Shown one piece after another: positions 1 to 4,979 of a stretch of DNA of 5,404 nt (positions are counted from its first letter, which is position 1; each line of letters begins with the position of its first letter). The notes under the pieces were generated by a model. That model was not told the origin of the DNA, did not search any database, and saw nothing but the letters and a program-made list of their open reading frames with translations. This DNA comes from Pseudomonadota bacterium (lineage in GTDB: Bacteria; Pseudomonadota; Alphaproteobacteria; Elsterales; Elsteraceae): assembly GCA_016195115.1 (NCBI GenBank), contig JACQAI010000738.1, positions 1 to 5,404 of the forward strand, read 5' to 3'. The position numbers and the translations under genes are program-made.

Positions 1-55
1 CGGATTCACCAGCTATCGCGAGCGCTACGGGCGCTTTCTCAAGGTACGAGCGTGA
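1..55 (+). CDS. 3' end of an unidentified upstream gene (partial)
   Basis: The reading frame whose codons begin at base 2 ends at a TGA at 53-55 and gives a C-terminal tail reading GFTSYRERYGRFLKVRA. Its third positions are mostly G or C, as in the neighbouring genes. The A of the stop codon is the first base of the AGGAGG ribosome binding site of the next gene, so the two genes are probably co-transcribed and translationally coupled. The tail is too short to identify. Another frame is also open and ends at 67-69 in an ATGA overlap with the next start, so the frame choice is likely but not certain. Confidence 0.5.
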   Translation, partial: GFTSYRERYGRFLKVRA

Positions 56-60
56 GGAGG
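55..60 (+). promoter_or_regulatory. Ribosome binding site of the solute-binding protein gene
   Basis: AGGAGG is a full Shine-Dalgarno match five bases before the ATG at 66. It fixes the start, because the reading frame itself stays open to the left edge of the window. It overlaps the preceding stop codon by one base. Confidence 0.85.
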
Positions 61-65
61 GAGAC

Positions 66-1538
66 ATGAGTCGTTGGATCGGGCTGTGGTTGGGCGCGCT
101 GATGGTCGCGCCTGCCATGGCGCAAGCGCCGCGCGACAACCTGGTGCTCGGCATGCAGCTCGAGCCGCCGCATCTCGATCCGACCGCGGGCGCCGCTGGT
201 GCGATCCGCGAGGTCACCTACTCCAATCTCTACGAGGGCCTGACGCGGATCGATCGCGCCGGCGGCGTGCTGCCGGGCTTGGCCGAAAGCTGGACGGTGT
301 CGCCCGACGAGCTCACCTACACCTTCAAGCTGCGCCAGGGCGTGACGTTCCACGACGGTACGCCATTCGACTCGAGCATCGTCAAGTTCACGCTCGAGCG
401 CGCGCTGGCGCCCGACTCGACCAACGCCCAGAAGCCGCTGTTCGCGCCGATCGCCGGCGTGACGACACAAGACCTCGCGACCGCGGTCGTGACCTTGAAG
501 CAGCCGACCGCCAACTTCCTCTACAACATGGGCTGGGGCGACGCCGTCATGATGGCGCCCAACAGCGTCGCCAACAACAAGGCCAACCCGGTCGGCACCG
601 GGCCGTTCAAGTTCGAGCGCTGGGTGCGCGGCGACCGCGTCGAGCTGGTCAAGAACCCGGCCTGGCGCAACGCCGCCGCGATCAAGCTCAATCGCGTGAC
701 GTTCCGGTTCATCTCCGATCCGCAGGCCGGCATCGCGGCGCTGCAGGCCGGCGACGTCGACGCCTTCGCCAACGTCGCCGCGGTCGAGGCGATCGACCAG
801 TTCAAGCGCGATGCGCGCTTCAAGGTCGTAGTCGGCAATACCGAGGGCGAGACCATCGTCGCGATCAACAACGCCAAGCCGCCGCTCAACGACGTCCGGG
901 TGCGCCGCGCGCTGGCGCACGCGATCGACCGCAAAGCAATCATCGACGGCGCGATGTCGGGGCTGGCAACCCCGATCGGCAGCCATTTCTCGCCGATCCA
1001 TCCGGCCTACGTCGACCTGACCGGGCGTTATCCGCACGATCCGGCGCTGGCCAAGAAGCTGTTGGCCGAAGCCGGCCAAACCAACCTGAGCCTGACCCTG
1101 CACCTGCCGCCGCCGGCCTACGCGCGGCGCTCGGGCGAGATCGTCGCGGCGTATCTCGGCCAGGTCGGCGTCAAGGTGACGTTGATCCCGATCGAGTTCG
1201 CGCAGTGGCTCGACCAAGTGTTCAAGCGCAAGGACTACGACCTGACGATCATCGCCCACACCGAGCCGCTCGACATCGACATCTACGCGCGCGACGACTA
1301 CTACTTCAACTACAAGAGCCAGCCGTTCAAGGATCTGATCGCGACGATCGCGCGCACCGGCGATCCGACGGCGCGCAACCGCCTCTACGGCGACGCCCAG
1401 CGCATGCTCTCGGACGACTGCGTCAACCTATTCCTGTTCCAGCTGCCCAAGCTCGGCGTGTGGAACGCCAAGCTCGACGGCCTGTGGGAGAACAGCCCGC
1501 TGCAGGCCAACGACGTGACCGGCGTCAGCTGGCGCTGA
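66..1538 (+). CDS. ABC transporter substrate-binding protein, family 5 (peptide/nickel type)
   Basis: This 490-residue periplasmic binding protein should capture a ligand and deliver it to an ABC importer. Residues 1-19 form a Sec signal peptide: an Arg near the start, a hydrophobic core, and an AMA cleavage site before Q20. There is no lipobox cysteine, so the mature protein is probably soluble. Family 5 (SBP_bac_5) hallmarks are visible: LAESWTVSPDELTYTFKLRQ from residue 72, GVTFHDGTPF at 92-101, the VGTGPF turn at 176-181, and RRALAHAIDRKAII at 280-293. The length is normal and the protein looks intact. The family binds peptides, nickel, opines, glutathione and other solutes, and the ligand cannot be read from sequence. 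No permease or ATPase gene lies in the window; they may be upstream. The LLM oxidoreductase that follows may act on the imported compound, but this is inference from position only. The family call is firm. Confidence 0.93.
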   Translation: MSRWIGLWLGALMVAPAMAQAPRDNLVLGMQLEPPHLDPTAGAAGAIREVTYSNLYEGLTRIDRAGGVLPGLAESWTVSPDELTYTFKLRQGVTFHDGTPFDSSIVKFTLERALAPDSTNAQKPLFAPIAGVTTQDLATAVVTLKQPTANFLYNMGWGDAVMMAPNSVANNKANPVGTGPFKFERWVRGDRVELVKNPAWRNAAAIKLNRVTFRFISDPQAGIAALQAGDVDAFANVAAVEAIDQFKRDARFKVVVGNTEGETIVAINNAKPPLNDVRVRRALAHAIDRKAIIDGAMSGLATPIGSHFSPIHPAYVDLTGRYPHDPALAKKLLAEAGQTNLSLTLHLPPPAYARRSGEIVAAYLGQVGVKVTLIPIEFAQWLDQVFKRKDYDLTIIAHTEPLDIDIYARDDYYFNYKSQPFKDLIATIARTGDPTARNRLYGDAQRMLSDDCVNLFLFQLPKLGVWNAKLDGLWENSPLQANDVTGVSWR

Positions 1539-1638
1539 CCAGACGACAGAGGACAGACGACGGACGACCGATGGAGATTCCGTCCGCTGTTTCGTATCCT
1601 TTATCTGTCGTCTGTCATCTGACTTCTGTCCTCTGGGG
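1539..1638. repeat. Inverted array of 7-base repeats (NGACAGA / TCTGTCN) between two genes
   Basis: The left arm, about 1537-1571, is five 7-base units close to NGACAGA (for example CGACAGA at 1544 and GGACAGA at 1551). The right arm, 1604-1638, is five units starting TCTG at 1604, 1611, 1618, 1625 and 1632, four ending near TCN and the last being TCTGGGG. The arms are inverted relative to each other. Bases 1539-1571 pair with 1604-1636 at 27 of 33 positions, plus two G-U pairs, around a 32-base spacer (1572-1603). Within it CGGACG (1561-1566) can also pair with CGTCCG (1581-1586). The array begins right after the stop of the binding-protein gene and ends seven bases before the oxidoreductase GTG. 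It codes for nothing evident. It could be a dispersed repeat of REP or MITE type, an RNA hairpin affecting the downstream gene, or both. Confidence 0.8.
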
Positions 1639-1639
1639 A
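1635..1639 (+). promoter_or_regulatory. Weak ribosome binding site before a GTG start
   Basis: GGGGA ends five bases before the GTG at 1645 and is the only purine-rich candidate. The G-run belongs to the last heptamer of the right repeat arm, and bases 1635-1636 are predicted to pair with CC at 1539-1540. Folding of the array could therefore partly hide this site. Confidence 0.5.
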
Positions 1640-1644
1640 TCCTC

Positions 1645-2808
1645 GTGAAAGCATCGCTGTTCTATCTGCCGACGATCGCCAGCCGCGCCGAGATCGAGCG
1701 CGGCATGGCCGGCCTCAACGGCGAGTTCTACCAGCGCATGCTGCGCGAGCTCTCCGAGCAGATCCGGCTGGCCGACGATCTCGGCTACGACTCGGTCAGC
1801 TTCACGGAGCACCACTTCCACATCGAAGGCTTCGAGCTGTCCAACAACCCGGTGCTGCTCGATCTCTATTTCGCGATGCAGACCAAACGCATTCGGGTCG
1901 GCCAGCTCGGCATCGTGCTGCCGGCGTCGAACCCGATCCGGGTCGCCGAGGACATCGCGATGCTCGACCACATGACCGGCGGGCGCGCCTGCGCCGGCTT
2001 CGCGCGCGGCTACCAGCGCCGCTGGGTCGACGTGATGGCGCAGCAGATGCACGGCATCCATGGCGCGCTGCCGCACCACCACGACGCGATCGACGAGGCC
2101 AACCGCGCCGCTTTCGAGGAGTGCTTCCAGATCATCAAGAAGTGCTGGACCGAGGAGATGCTCACCCATCAGGGCAAGTACTGGAAGATCCCGGCCGGCG
2201 ACACGCCCTGGACCCTCGACACCACGGCGAAGTACGGCGCCGGCGTCGAGAACGGCATCCTGGAATCGGTCGGCGTCATCCCCAAGCCGCTGCAGAAACC
2301 GCACCCGCCGCTGTTCCAGCCGTTCGCGAGCTCGGAATCGACGATCCGGTGGTGCGCCAAGGAGGGCGTGACCCCGATCCTGCCGGCGATGCACGACCAG
2401 CACGCCGACAAGCTGTTCGACGTCTACGCCGAGGTGTCGAAGCGCCCGCGCGGCGCCGGCATGGGCCTGCTGCGCGACGTCATCATCACCGACACCGACG
2501 AAGAAGCGATCCGGCTGTGGCAGGACTCCGGCGTGTTCGCCGGGCGGGCCTGGTTCGAGCCGTTCGGCTTCCGCAAGGGCATCGCCGATCCCAAGACCGG
2601 GACCTACCCGACGCAAGAGGAGGCGATCGCGCTCGGCTACGCGCTGGTCGGCACGGTCGACACGGTGACGCGCACGCTGGAGAAGATCCGCCGCCACGTG
2701 CCGGTCGATTGGCTGTTCTGCTACACCTACAACAGCCTGGTGCCGCACGCCGTGCTGATGAAGTCGATCGAGCGCTTCTGGACCAAGGTGATGCCGCGCA
2801 TCAGCTGA
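1645..2808 (+). CDS. LLM-class (luciferase-like) flavin-dependent oxidoreductase
   Basis: This 387-residue cytoplasmic enzyme belongs to the bacterial luciferase-like superfamily of TIM-barrel proteins. These use reduced FMN (or F420 in some branches) to oxidise organic substrates, often with a separate flavin reductase. The GTG start is preferred because the protein then begins with MKASLFYLPT, a typical first barrel strand; the next in-frame ATG, at residue 21, would remove it. Family marks include the flavin-side segment DDLGYDSVSFTEHHF (44-58, with E55-H56-H57), the strand RVGQLGIVLPASNPIRVAEDIAMLD (84-108), GGRACAGFARGYQ (112-124) and a closing VGTVDTVTRTLEKI segment (335-348). The length is normal and no frame break is seen. 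The substrate is unknown; relatives include alkane, sulfonate, nitrilotriacetate and monoterpene monooxygenases. It lies 106 bases downstream of the binding protein on the same strand, so co-transcription is possible. Its stop codon abuts the stop of the convergent small gene. Confidence 0.92.
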   Translation: MKASLFYLPTIASRAEIERGMAGLNGEFYQRMLRELSEQIRLADDLGYDSVSFTEHHFHIEGFELSNNPVLLDLYFAMQTKRIRVGQLGIVLPASNPIRVAEDIAMLDHMTGGRACAGFARGYQRRWVDVMAQQMHGIHGALPHHHDAIDEANRAAFEECFQIIKKCWTEEMLTHQGKYWKIPAGDTPWTLDTTAKYGAGVENGILESVGVIPKPLQKPHPPLFQPFASSESTIRWCAKEGVTPILPAMHDQHADKLFDVYAEVSKRPRGAGMGLLRDVIITDTDEEAIRLWQDSGVFAGRAWFEPFGFRKGIADPKTGTYPTQEEAIALGYALVGTVDTVTRTLEKIRRHVPVDWLFCYTYNSLVPHAVLMKSIERFWTKVMPRIS

Positions 2809-3102
2809 TCAGCCGCACAGCACCTGGCTGACGCGGCCGCCGCGGTCGACCACCAGGCTGAGGCGCTCGGGCCGGAAGTCGCCGGTCACGACCAGGCCGC
2901 CGCTGCTCTTGTGTCGCACCGTGACGACGCCGTACGGCCGACCCGCCAGCGCCGCGGCGGCATCGCCGATCGGCCGCCCGATCAGCGCGCCGGCATTGGC
3001 CCGCCCGCACTGATCGGCGTGAACTAGCGTCTCCGCCCGTGCCGGGCCGGCGAACCCGGCGACGATAACGGCAACCAGCAAACCCAGACCGCGGCTTGTC
3101 AT
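2809..3102 (-). CDS. Secreted peptidase inhibitor I78 family protein
   Basis: This 97-residue small protein was probably exported and resembles the I78 family (related to the fungal elastase inhibitor). Residues 1-23 are a signal peptide ending ARA before E24. The mature part shows the family pattern: QCG with C32, an IGRP motif at 41-44, GDFRPERL at 74-81, a GGRV turn at 88-91, and a terminal CG with C96. The two cysteines, one at each end, are the expected disulfide pair. The ATG at 3102 is chosen because a GGAGG lies six bases upstream on this strand and the signal peptide starts there; the open frame extends to a TTG at 3150 but that adds a non-signal extension. Inhibitory activity is family inference, since many bacterial members are untested. 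It lies downstream of the monooxygenase on the same strand, separated by 120 bases and a possible promoter, so it may be independent. Confidence 0.82.
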   Translation of the reverse strand: MTSRGLGLLVAVIVAGFAGPARAETLVHADQCGRANAGALIGRPIGDAAAALAGRPYGVVTVRHKSSGGLVVTGDFRPERLSLVVDRGGRVSQVLCG

Positions 3103-3107
3103 GCGTG

Positions 3108-3112
3108 ACCTC
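3108..3112 (-). promoter_or_regulatory. Ribosome binding site of the I78-family gene, settles the start
   Basis: The minus strand reads GGAGG, then six bases (TCACGC in minus orientation), then ATG. There is no comparable site before the more upstream TTG at 3150, so the shorter protein beginning with the signal peptide is favoured. Confidence 0.75.
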
Positions 3113-3121
3113 CGCTTGCTT

Positions 3122-3150
3122 GGCGTGAGGCTCGCTGCCAATTGTGTCAA
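3122..3150 (-). promoter_or_regulatory. Possible promoter of the I78-family gene (strong -35, poor -10)
   Basis: On the minus strand TTGACA, a full -35 consensus, lies at 3150-3145 in a locally AT-richer patch. The hexamer 17 bases downstream (CACGCC) is a poor -10, and no better one is evident nearby. This is suggestive only. A promoter here would free the small gene from the monooxygenase transcript. Confidence 0.3.
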
Positions 3151-3170
3151 ATTTTCGGCGACCGTCGGGC

Positions 3171-3222
3171 CCCGATCCGCGCCCGCGATCCGCGCCTGCG
3201 ATCCGCGCCCGCGATCCGCGCC
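3171..3222. repeat. Four-copy 13-base tandem repeat after the monooxygenase stop
   Basis: GATCCGCGCC recurs at 3174, 3187, 3200 and 3213, an exact 13-base period. The four units differ only in the first two or three bases (CCC, CGC, TGC, CGC before GATCCGCGCC, reading the G of GATC as the fourth base). The array ends at 3222, directly against the TAA stop (3225-3223) of the minus-strand monooxygenase, so it forms the start of that gene's 3' untranslated region. The period is not a multiple of three and no gene reads through it. It is probably a replication-slippage array. A role in transcript ending is possible but not shown. Confidence 0.85.
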
Positions 3223-4407
3223 TTATGCCTTGTGGCCGTAGAGCCAGTCGAGTGGCGCGTAGTCGGTCTCGGCGCGTCGCCGCATCGTGGCGTTGCGCGC
3301 GGACGCCGCGGCGCCGGCGAGATGGAAGAAGTCACCGATGTCGCGCGCGGTGCGCTGGACGCGCGCGGTGCGCGGCGCCCGCGCCGCCTGGTAGGACGCG
3401 AGCGCGCGCGGCAGATCGGCCGGGGTCGCGGCGATCCGATCGGCCAGGCACAGCGCGTCCTCGATCGCCTGACAGGCGCCCTGGGCGGCGTACTGCAGCA
3501 TCGGATGCGCAGCGTCGCCCATCAGCACGATGCGGTTGCGCACCCACGCAGCGATCGGCGCCCGGTCGTACATCGGCCAGCGCTTGTCGCGCGCCATCAG
3601 CCTGGCGCAGCCCTGCACGTAGTCGCAGGTCTGGGCGTAATGGGCGTCGAACTCCTCGACGGTGCCCCAATCGTCGCGACCGTCGGAATGCCCCGGCCGG
3701 TAGCGCGGGCTGCGGAACACCGCGACCTGGTTGTAGAGCTCGCCGCGCCGCACCGGATACTGGACGAAATGCATGTCGGGGCCGACCCACATGACGACGT
3801 TGTCGAGCCCGGCGTGGCTCGACATCCGTTCGATCGGCAAGGTGCCGCGATAGGCGACGTAGGCCGAGCCGATCGGCTGGTCGTCGACGATCGCGCCGCG
3901 CACCGACGACCACAGCCCGTCGGCGGCGATCAGCAACTCAGTGTCATAGGCCGTGCCGTCTGCGCCCCGCGCCCGCGCGCGCTCGCCCAAATCCTCGACC
4001 GCGACGACCGCGCGGTCGGCCTCGAGCGCGATCAGTTTCTCGGCCTGACAGGCCGCGAGCAGGACCGCGAGCAGATCGCTGCGATGCATGACGATGTAGG
4101 GCTGGCCGTAGCGGGCACGGAACGCGGCGCCGAGATCAACCGCGGTGATGGGCTCGCCGGCCAGCGCGTCCATCCAGACCAGCCGGCTCGGGTAGACGGC
4201 GTGCTTGGCGATCTCGGGCAGCAGGCCGAGCCGATCGAGCACGTGCATGGCGTTGGGCGCGAGCTGCAGCCCGGCGCCGATCTCGCCGAACGCGGCGGCC
4301 TTCTCGAGCACGTGGACGGGCCGGCCGCGCGCGGCGAGTGCGAGCGCCGTGGTCAGGCCGCCGATGCCGCCACCGACGATCAGGGTCGGATGCGCCGCCC
4401 CCGTCAT
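3223..4407 (-). CDS. FAD-dependent aromatic monooxygenase, 3-hydroxybenzoate 6-hydroxylase / salicylate hydroxylase type
   Basis: This 394-residue single-component flavoprotein hydroxylase (group A, PHBH fold) should use NAD(P)H and O2 to hydroxylate an aromatic acid in the cytoplasm. Visible motifs are the FAD Rossmann loop VGGGIGG (11-17) with E35 ending the second strand, the HRSDL arginine (R109), the DG motif ADG (162-164) and the second FAD motif GDAAHP (297-302). The run MLQYAAQGACQAIEDALCL (303-321) is typical of 3-hydroxybenzoate 6-hydroxylases and close salicylate hydroxylases. H213 and Y217 sit in a DMHFVQYP segment and Q305 follows GDAAHP; from memory these match active-site residues (His213, Tyr217, Gln301) reported for the Rhodococcus jostii 3-hydroxybenzoate 6-hydroxylase. 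That would make gentisate the product, but salicylate or hydroxynicotinate remain open. A weak GGGGA site precedes the ATG. The divergent MarR gene is its likely regulator. No ring-cleavage gene is in the window. Confidence 0.92.
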   Translation of the reverse strand: MTGAAHPTLIVGGGIGGLTTALALAARGRPVHVLEKAAAFGEIGAGLQLAPNAMHVLDRLGLLPEIAKHAVYPSRLVWMDALAGEPITAVDLGAAFRARYGQPYIVMHRSDLLAVLLAACQAEKLIALEADRAVVAVEDLGERARARGADGTAYDTELLIAADGLWSSVRGAIVDDQPIGSAYVAYRGTLPIERMSSHAGLDNVVMWVGPDMHFVQYPVRRGELYNQVAVFRSPRYRPGHSDGRDDWGTVEEFDAHYAQTCDYVQGCARLMARDKRWPMYDRAPIAAWVRNRIVLMGDAAHPMLQYAAQGACQAIEDALCLADRIAATPADLPRALASYQAARAPRTARVQRTARDIGDFFHLAGAAASARNATMRRRAETDYAPLDWLYGHKA

Positions 4408-4428
4408 GGCTGTCCCCGCATTTTCTCT

Positions 4429-4452
4429 GTATACTTATCTTCAGTATACTTA
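4429..4452. promoter_or_regulatory. Likely MarR operator: paired GTATACTTA elements
   Basis: GTATACTTA occurs at 4429-4437 and again at 4444-4452, a 15-base period. Because GTATAC is its own reverse complement, bases 4429-4449 also form an imperfect inverted repeat, GTATAC-T-n-A ... T-n-A-GTATAC, as expected for a dimeric winged-helix repressor. The element is strikingly AT-rich against its surroundings. The right copy covers the -10 of the monooxygenase promoter and the left copy lies around its transcription start. Autoregulation of the divergent MarR gene is likely too. That MarR binds here is inference from position and symmetry. Confidence 0.6.
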
Positions 4453-4471
4453 CTATGATCATCGCTGGCAA
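4443..4471 (-). promoter_or_regulatory. Sigma-70-type promoter of the monooxygenase gene
   Basis: On the minus strand TTGCCA (4471-4466) is followed after exactly 17 bases by TATACT (4448-4443). Each hexamer matches the consensus at five of six positions. Transcription would start around 4436, about 30 bases before the ATG at 4407. The -10 lies inside the right GTATACTTA copy, so a bound repressor would block it. Confidence 0.6.
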
Positions 4472-4491
4472 GCTGCGCGCGGCCGCAGCAC

Positions 4492-4496
4492 GGAGG
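4492..4496 (+). promoter_or_regulatory. Ribosome binding site of the MarR gene
   Basis: GGAGG lies seven bases before the ATG at 4504 and supports that start. The leader between the operator and this site is about 40 bases long and G/C-rich, with a GCGCGCGGCCGC stretch at 4475-4486. Confidence 0.75.
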
Positions 4497-4503
4497 CACC
4501 CGG

Positions 4504-4974
4504 ATGGCGCTCACCAAGATCTATTCGAAGCCCGGCCATCTGATTCGGCGCTGCCAGCAGATCGCGGTCGCGCTATTCATCGAGGAGGCGAGCGCCGGCG
4601 GCTTCGACATCACGCCGGTGCAGTACGCCGCCCTGGTCGCGATCGAGGAGAACCCCGGCATCGAGGCGACCACCTTGTCGGCCCTGCTCGCGTTCGACCG
4701 CTCGACCCTGGGCGACGTCATCGAGCGGCTGGTCGGCAAGCGGCTGGTCGAGCGCGCGCCCGACCCGCAGGACCGGCGGGTCAAGCGCCTCACCGCGACC
4801 GCGGAGGGCGCGCGCACCGCGGCCGCGATCGAGCCCGCGGTCGAGCGCGCCCAGGCCCGCATCCTGGCACCGCTCGCCGCCGCCGACCGCAAGCGCTTCC
4901 TGGCGCTGCTCGGCCAGGTCGTCGACATCAACAACATCCACAGCCGGGCGCCGGTGGGCGGCGCCGGGGCGTGA
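4504..4974 (+). CDS. MarR-family winged-helix transcriptional regulator
   Basis: This 156-residue cytoplasmic DNA-binding protein is expected to act as a dimer. The N-terminal helix GHLIRRCQQIAVALFIEEA (11-29) forms part of the dimer interface. ITPVQYAALVAIEENPGIE (36-54) and TTLSALLAFDRSTLGDVIERLVGKRLVERA (56-85) give the helix-turn-helix with the recognition helix near 65-79. PDPQDRRVKRLTATAEG (86-102) is the wing with the conserved DRR (90-92). The C-terminal helices end with DINNIHSRAP. Length and layout are normal. The GHLIRR...TPVQYAAL...FDRST pattern resembles regulators of aromatic-acid genes such as BadR and MobR relatives, which respond to benzoate-type ligands. It is divergent from the monooxygenase across 96 bases holding a paired repeat. 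Repression of the monooxygenase and of itself, relieved by the aromatic substrate, is therefore the likely role. The family is firm; ligand and target are inferred. Confidence 0.92.
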   Translation: MALTKIYSKPGHLIRRCQQIAVALFIEEASAGGFDITPVQYAALVAIEENPGIEATTLSALLAFDRSTLGDVIERLVGKRLVERAPDPQDRRVKRLTATAEGARTAAAIEPAVERAQARILAPLAAADRKRFLALLGQVVDINNIHSRAPVGGAGA

Positions 4975-4979
4975 GCCCC
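4966..4979. terminator. Short hairpin over the convergent stops, possible weak terminator
   Basis: GGGGC-GTGA-GCCCC forms a perfect five-base-pair stem. On the plus strand the loop is GUGA, a stable GNRA tetraloop, and it contains the MarR stop codon (4972-4974). The hairpin reaches the first base of the convergent lactonase stop. No T-run follows on either strand, so it does not qualify as a classical intrinsic terminator. It may act as a transcript-end stabiliser or be chance in GC-rich DNA. Confidence 0.3.

Noticed and set aside
39..1259. Long minus-strand open frame (about 406 codons) opposite the binding-protein gene
   Set aside because: The translation is Arg/Asp/Gly-rich with no recognisable domain, and the plus strand encodes a clear family 5 binding protein with signal peptide and ribosome binding site. 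Such antisense frames are common in GC-rich DNA.
1539..1638. CRISPR array or classical intrinsic terminator
   Set aside because: The units are 7 bases without spacers, so this is not CRISPR. No T-run follows the right arm, which leads directly into a ribosome binding site and start codon.
74..1648. Plus-strand open frame of about 524 codons overlapping the binding-protein gene and running through the heptamer array
   Set aside because: It is Arg-rich, low in hydrophobic residues and has no family motif. It is a frame shadow.
1615..2748. Long minus-strand frame opposite the LLM oxidoreductase
   Set aside because: It shows no motif and a composition typical of antisense to GC-rich coding DNA. 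The plus-strand protein is a clear family member.
3103..3150. Longer form of the I78-family protein starting at a TTG at 3150
   Set aside because: The added 16 residues precede a perfectly formed signal peptide, and only the ATG at 3102 has a good ribosome binding site.
3142..4458. Plus-strand frame of about 438 codons opposite the monooxygenase
   Set aside because: It runs through the 13-base tandem repeat and the operator, shows no recognisable domain, and the minus strand carries complete FAD-binding motifs.
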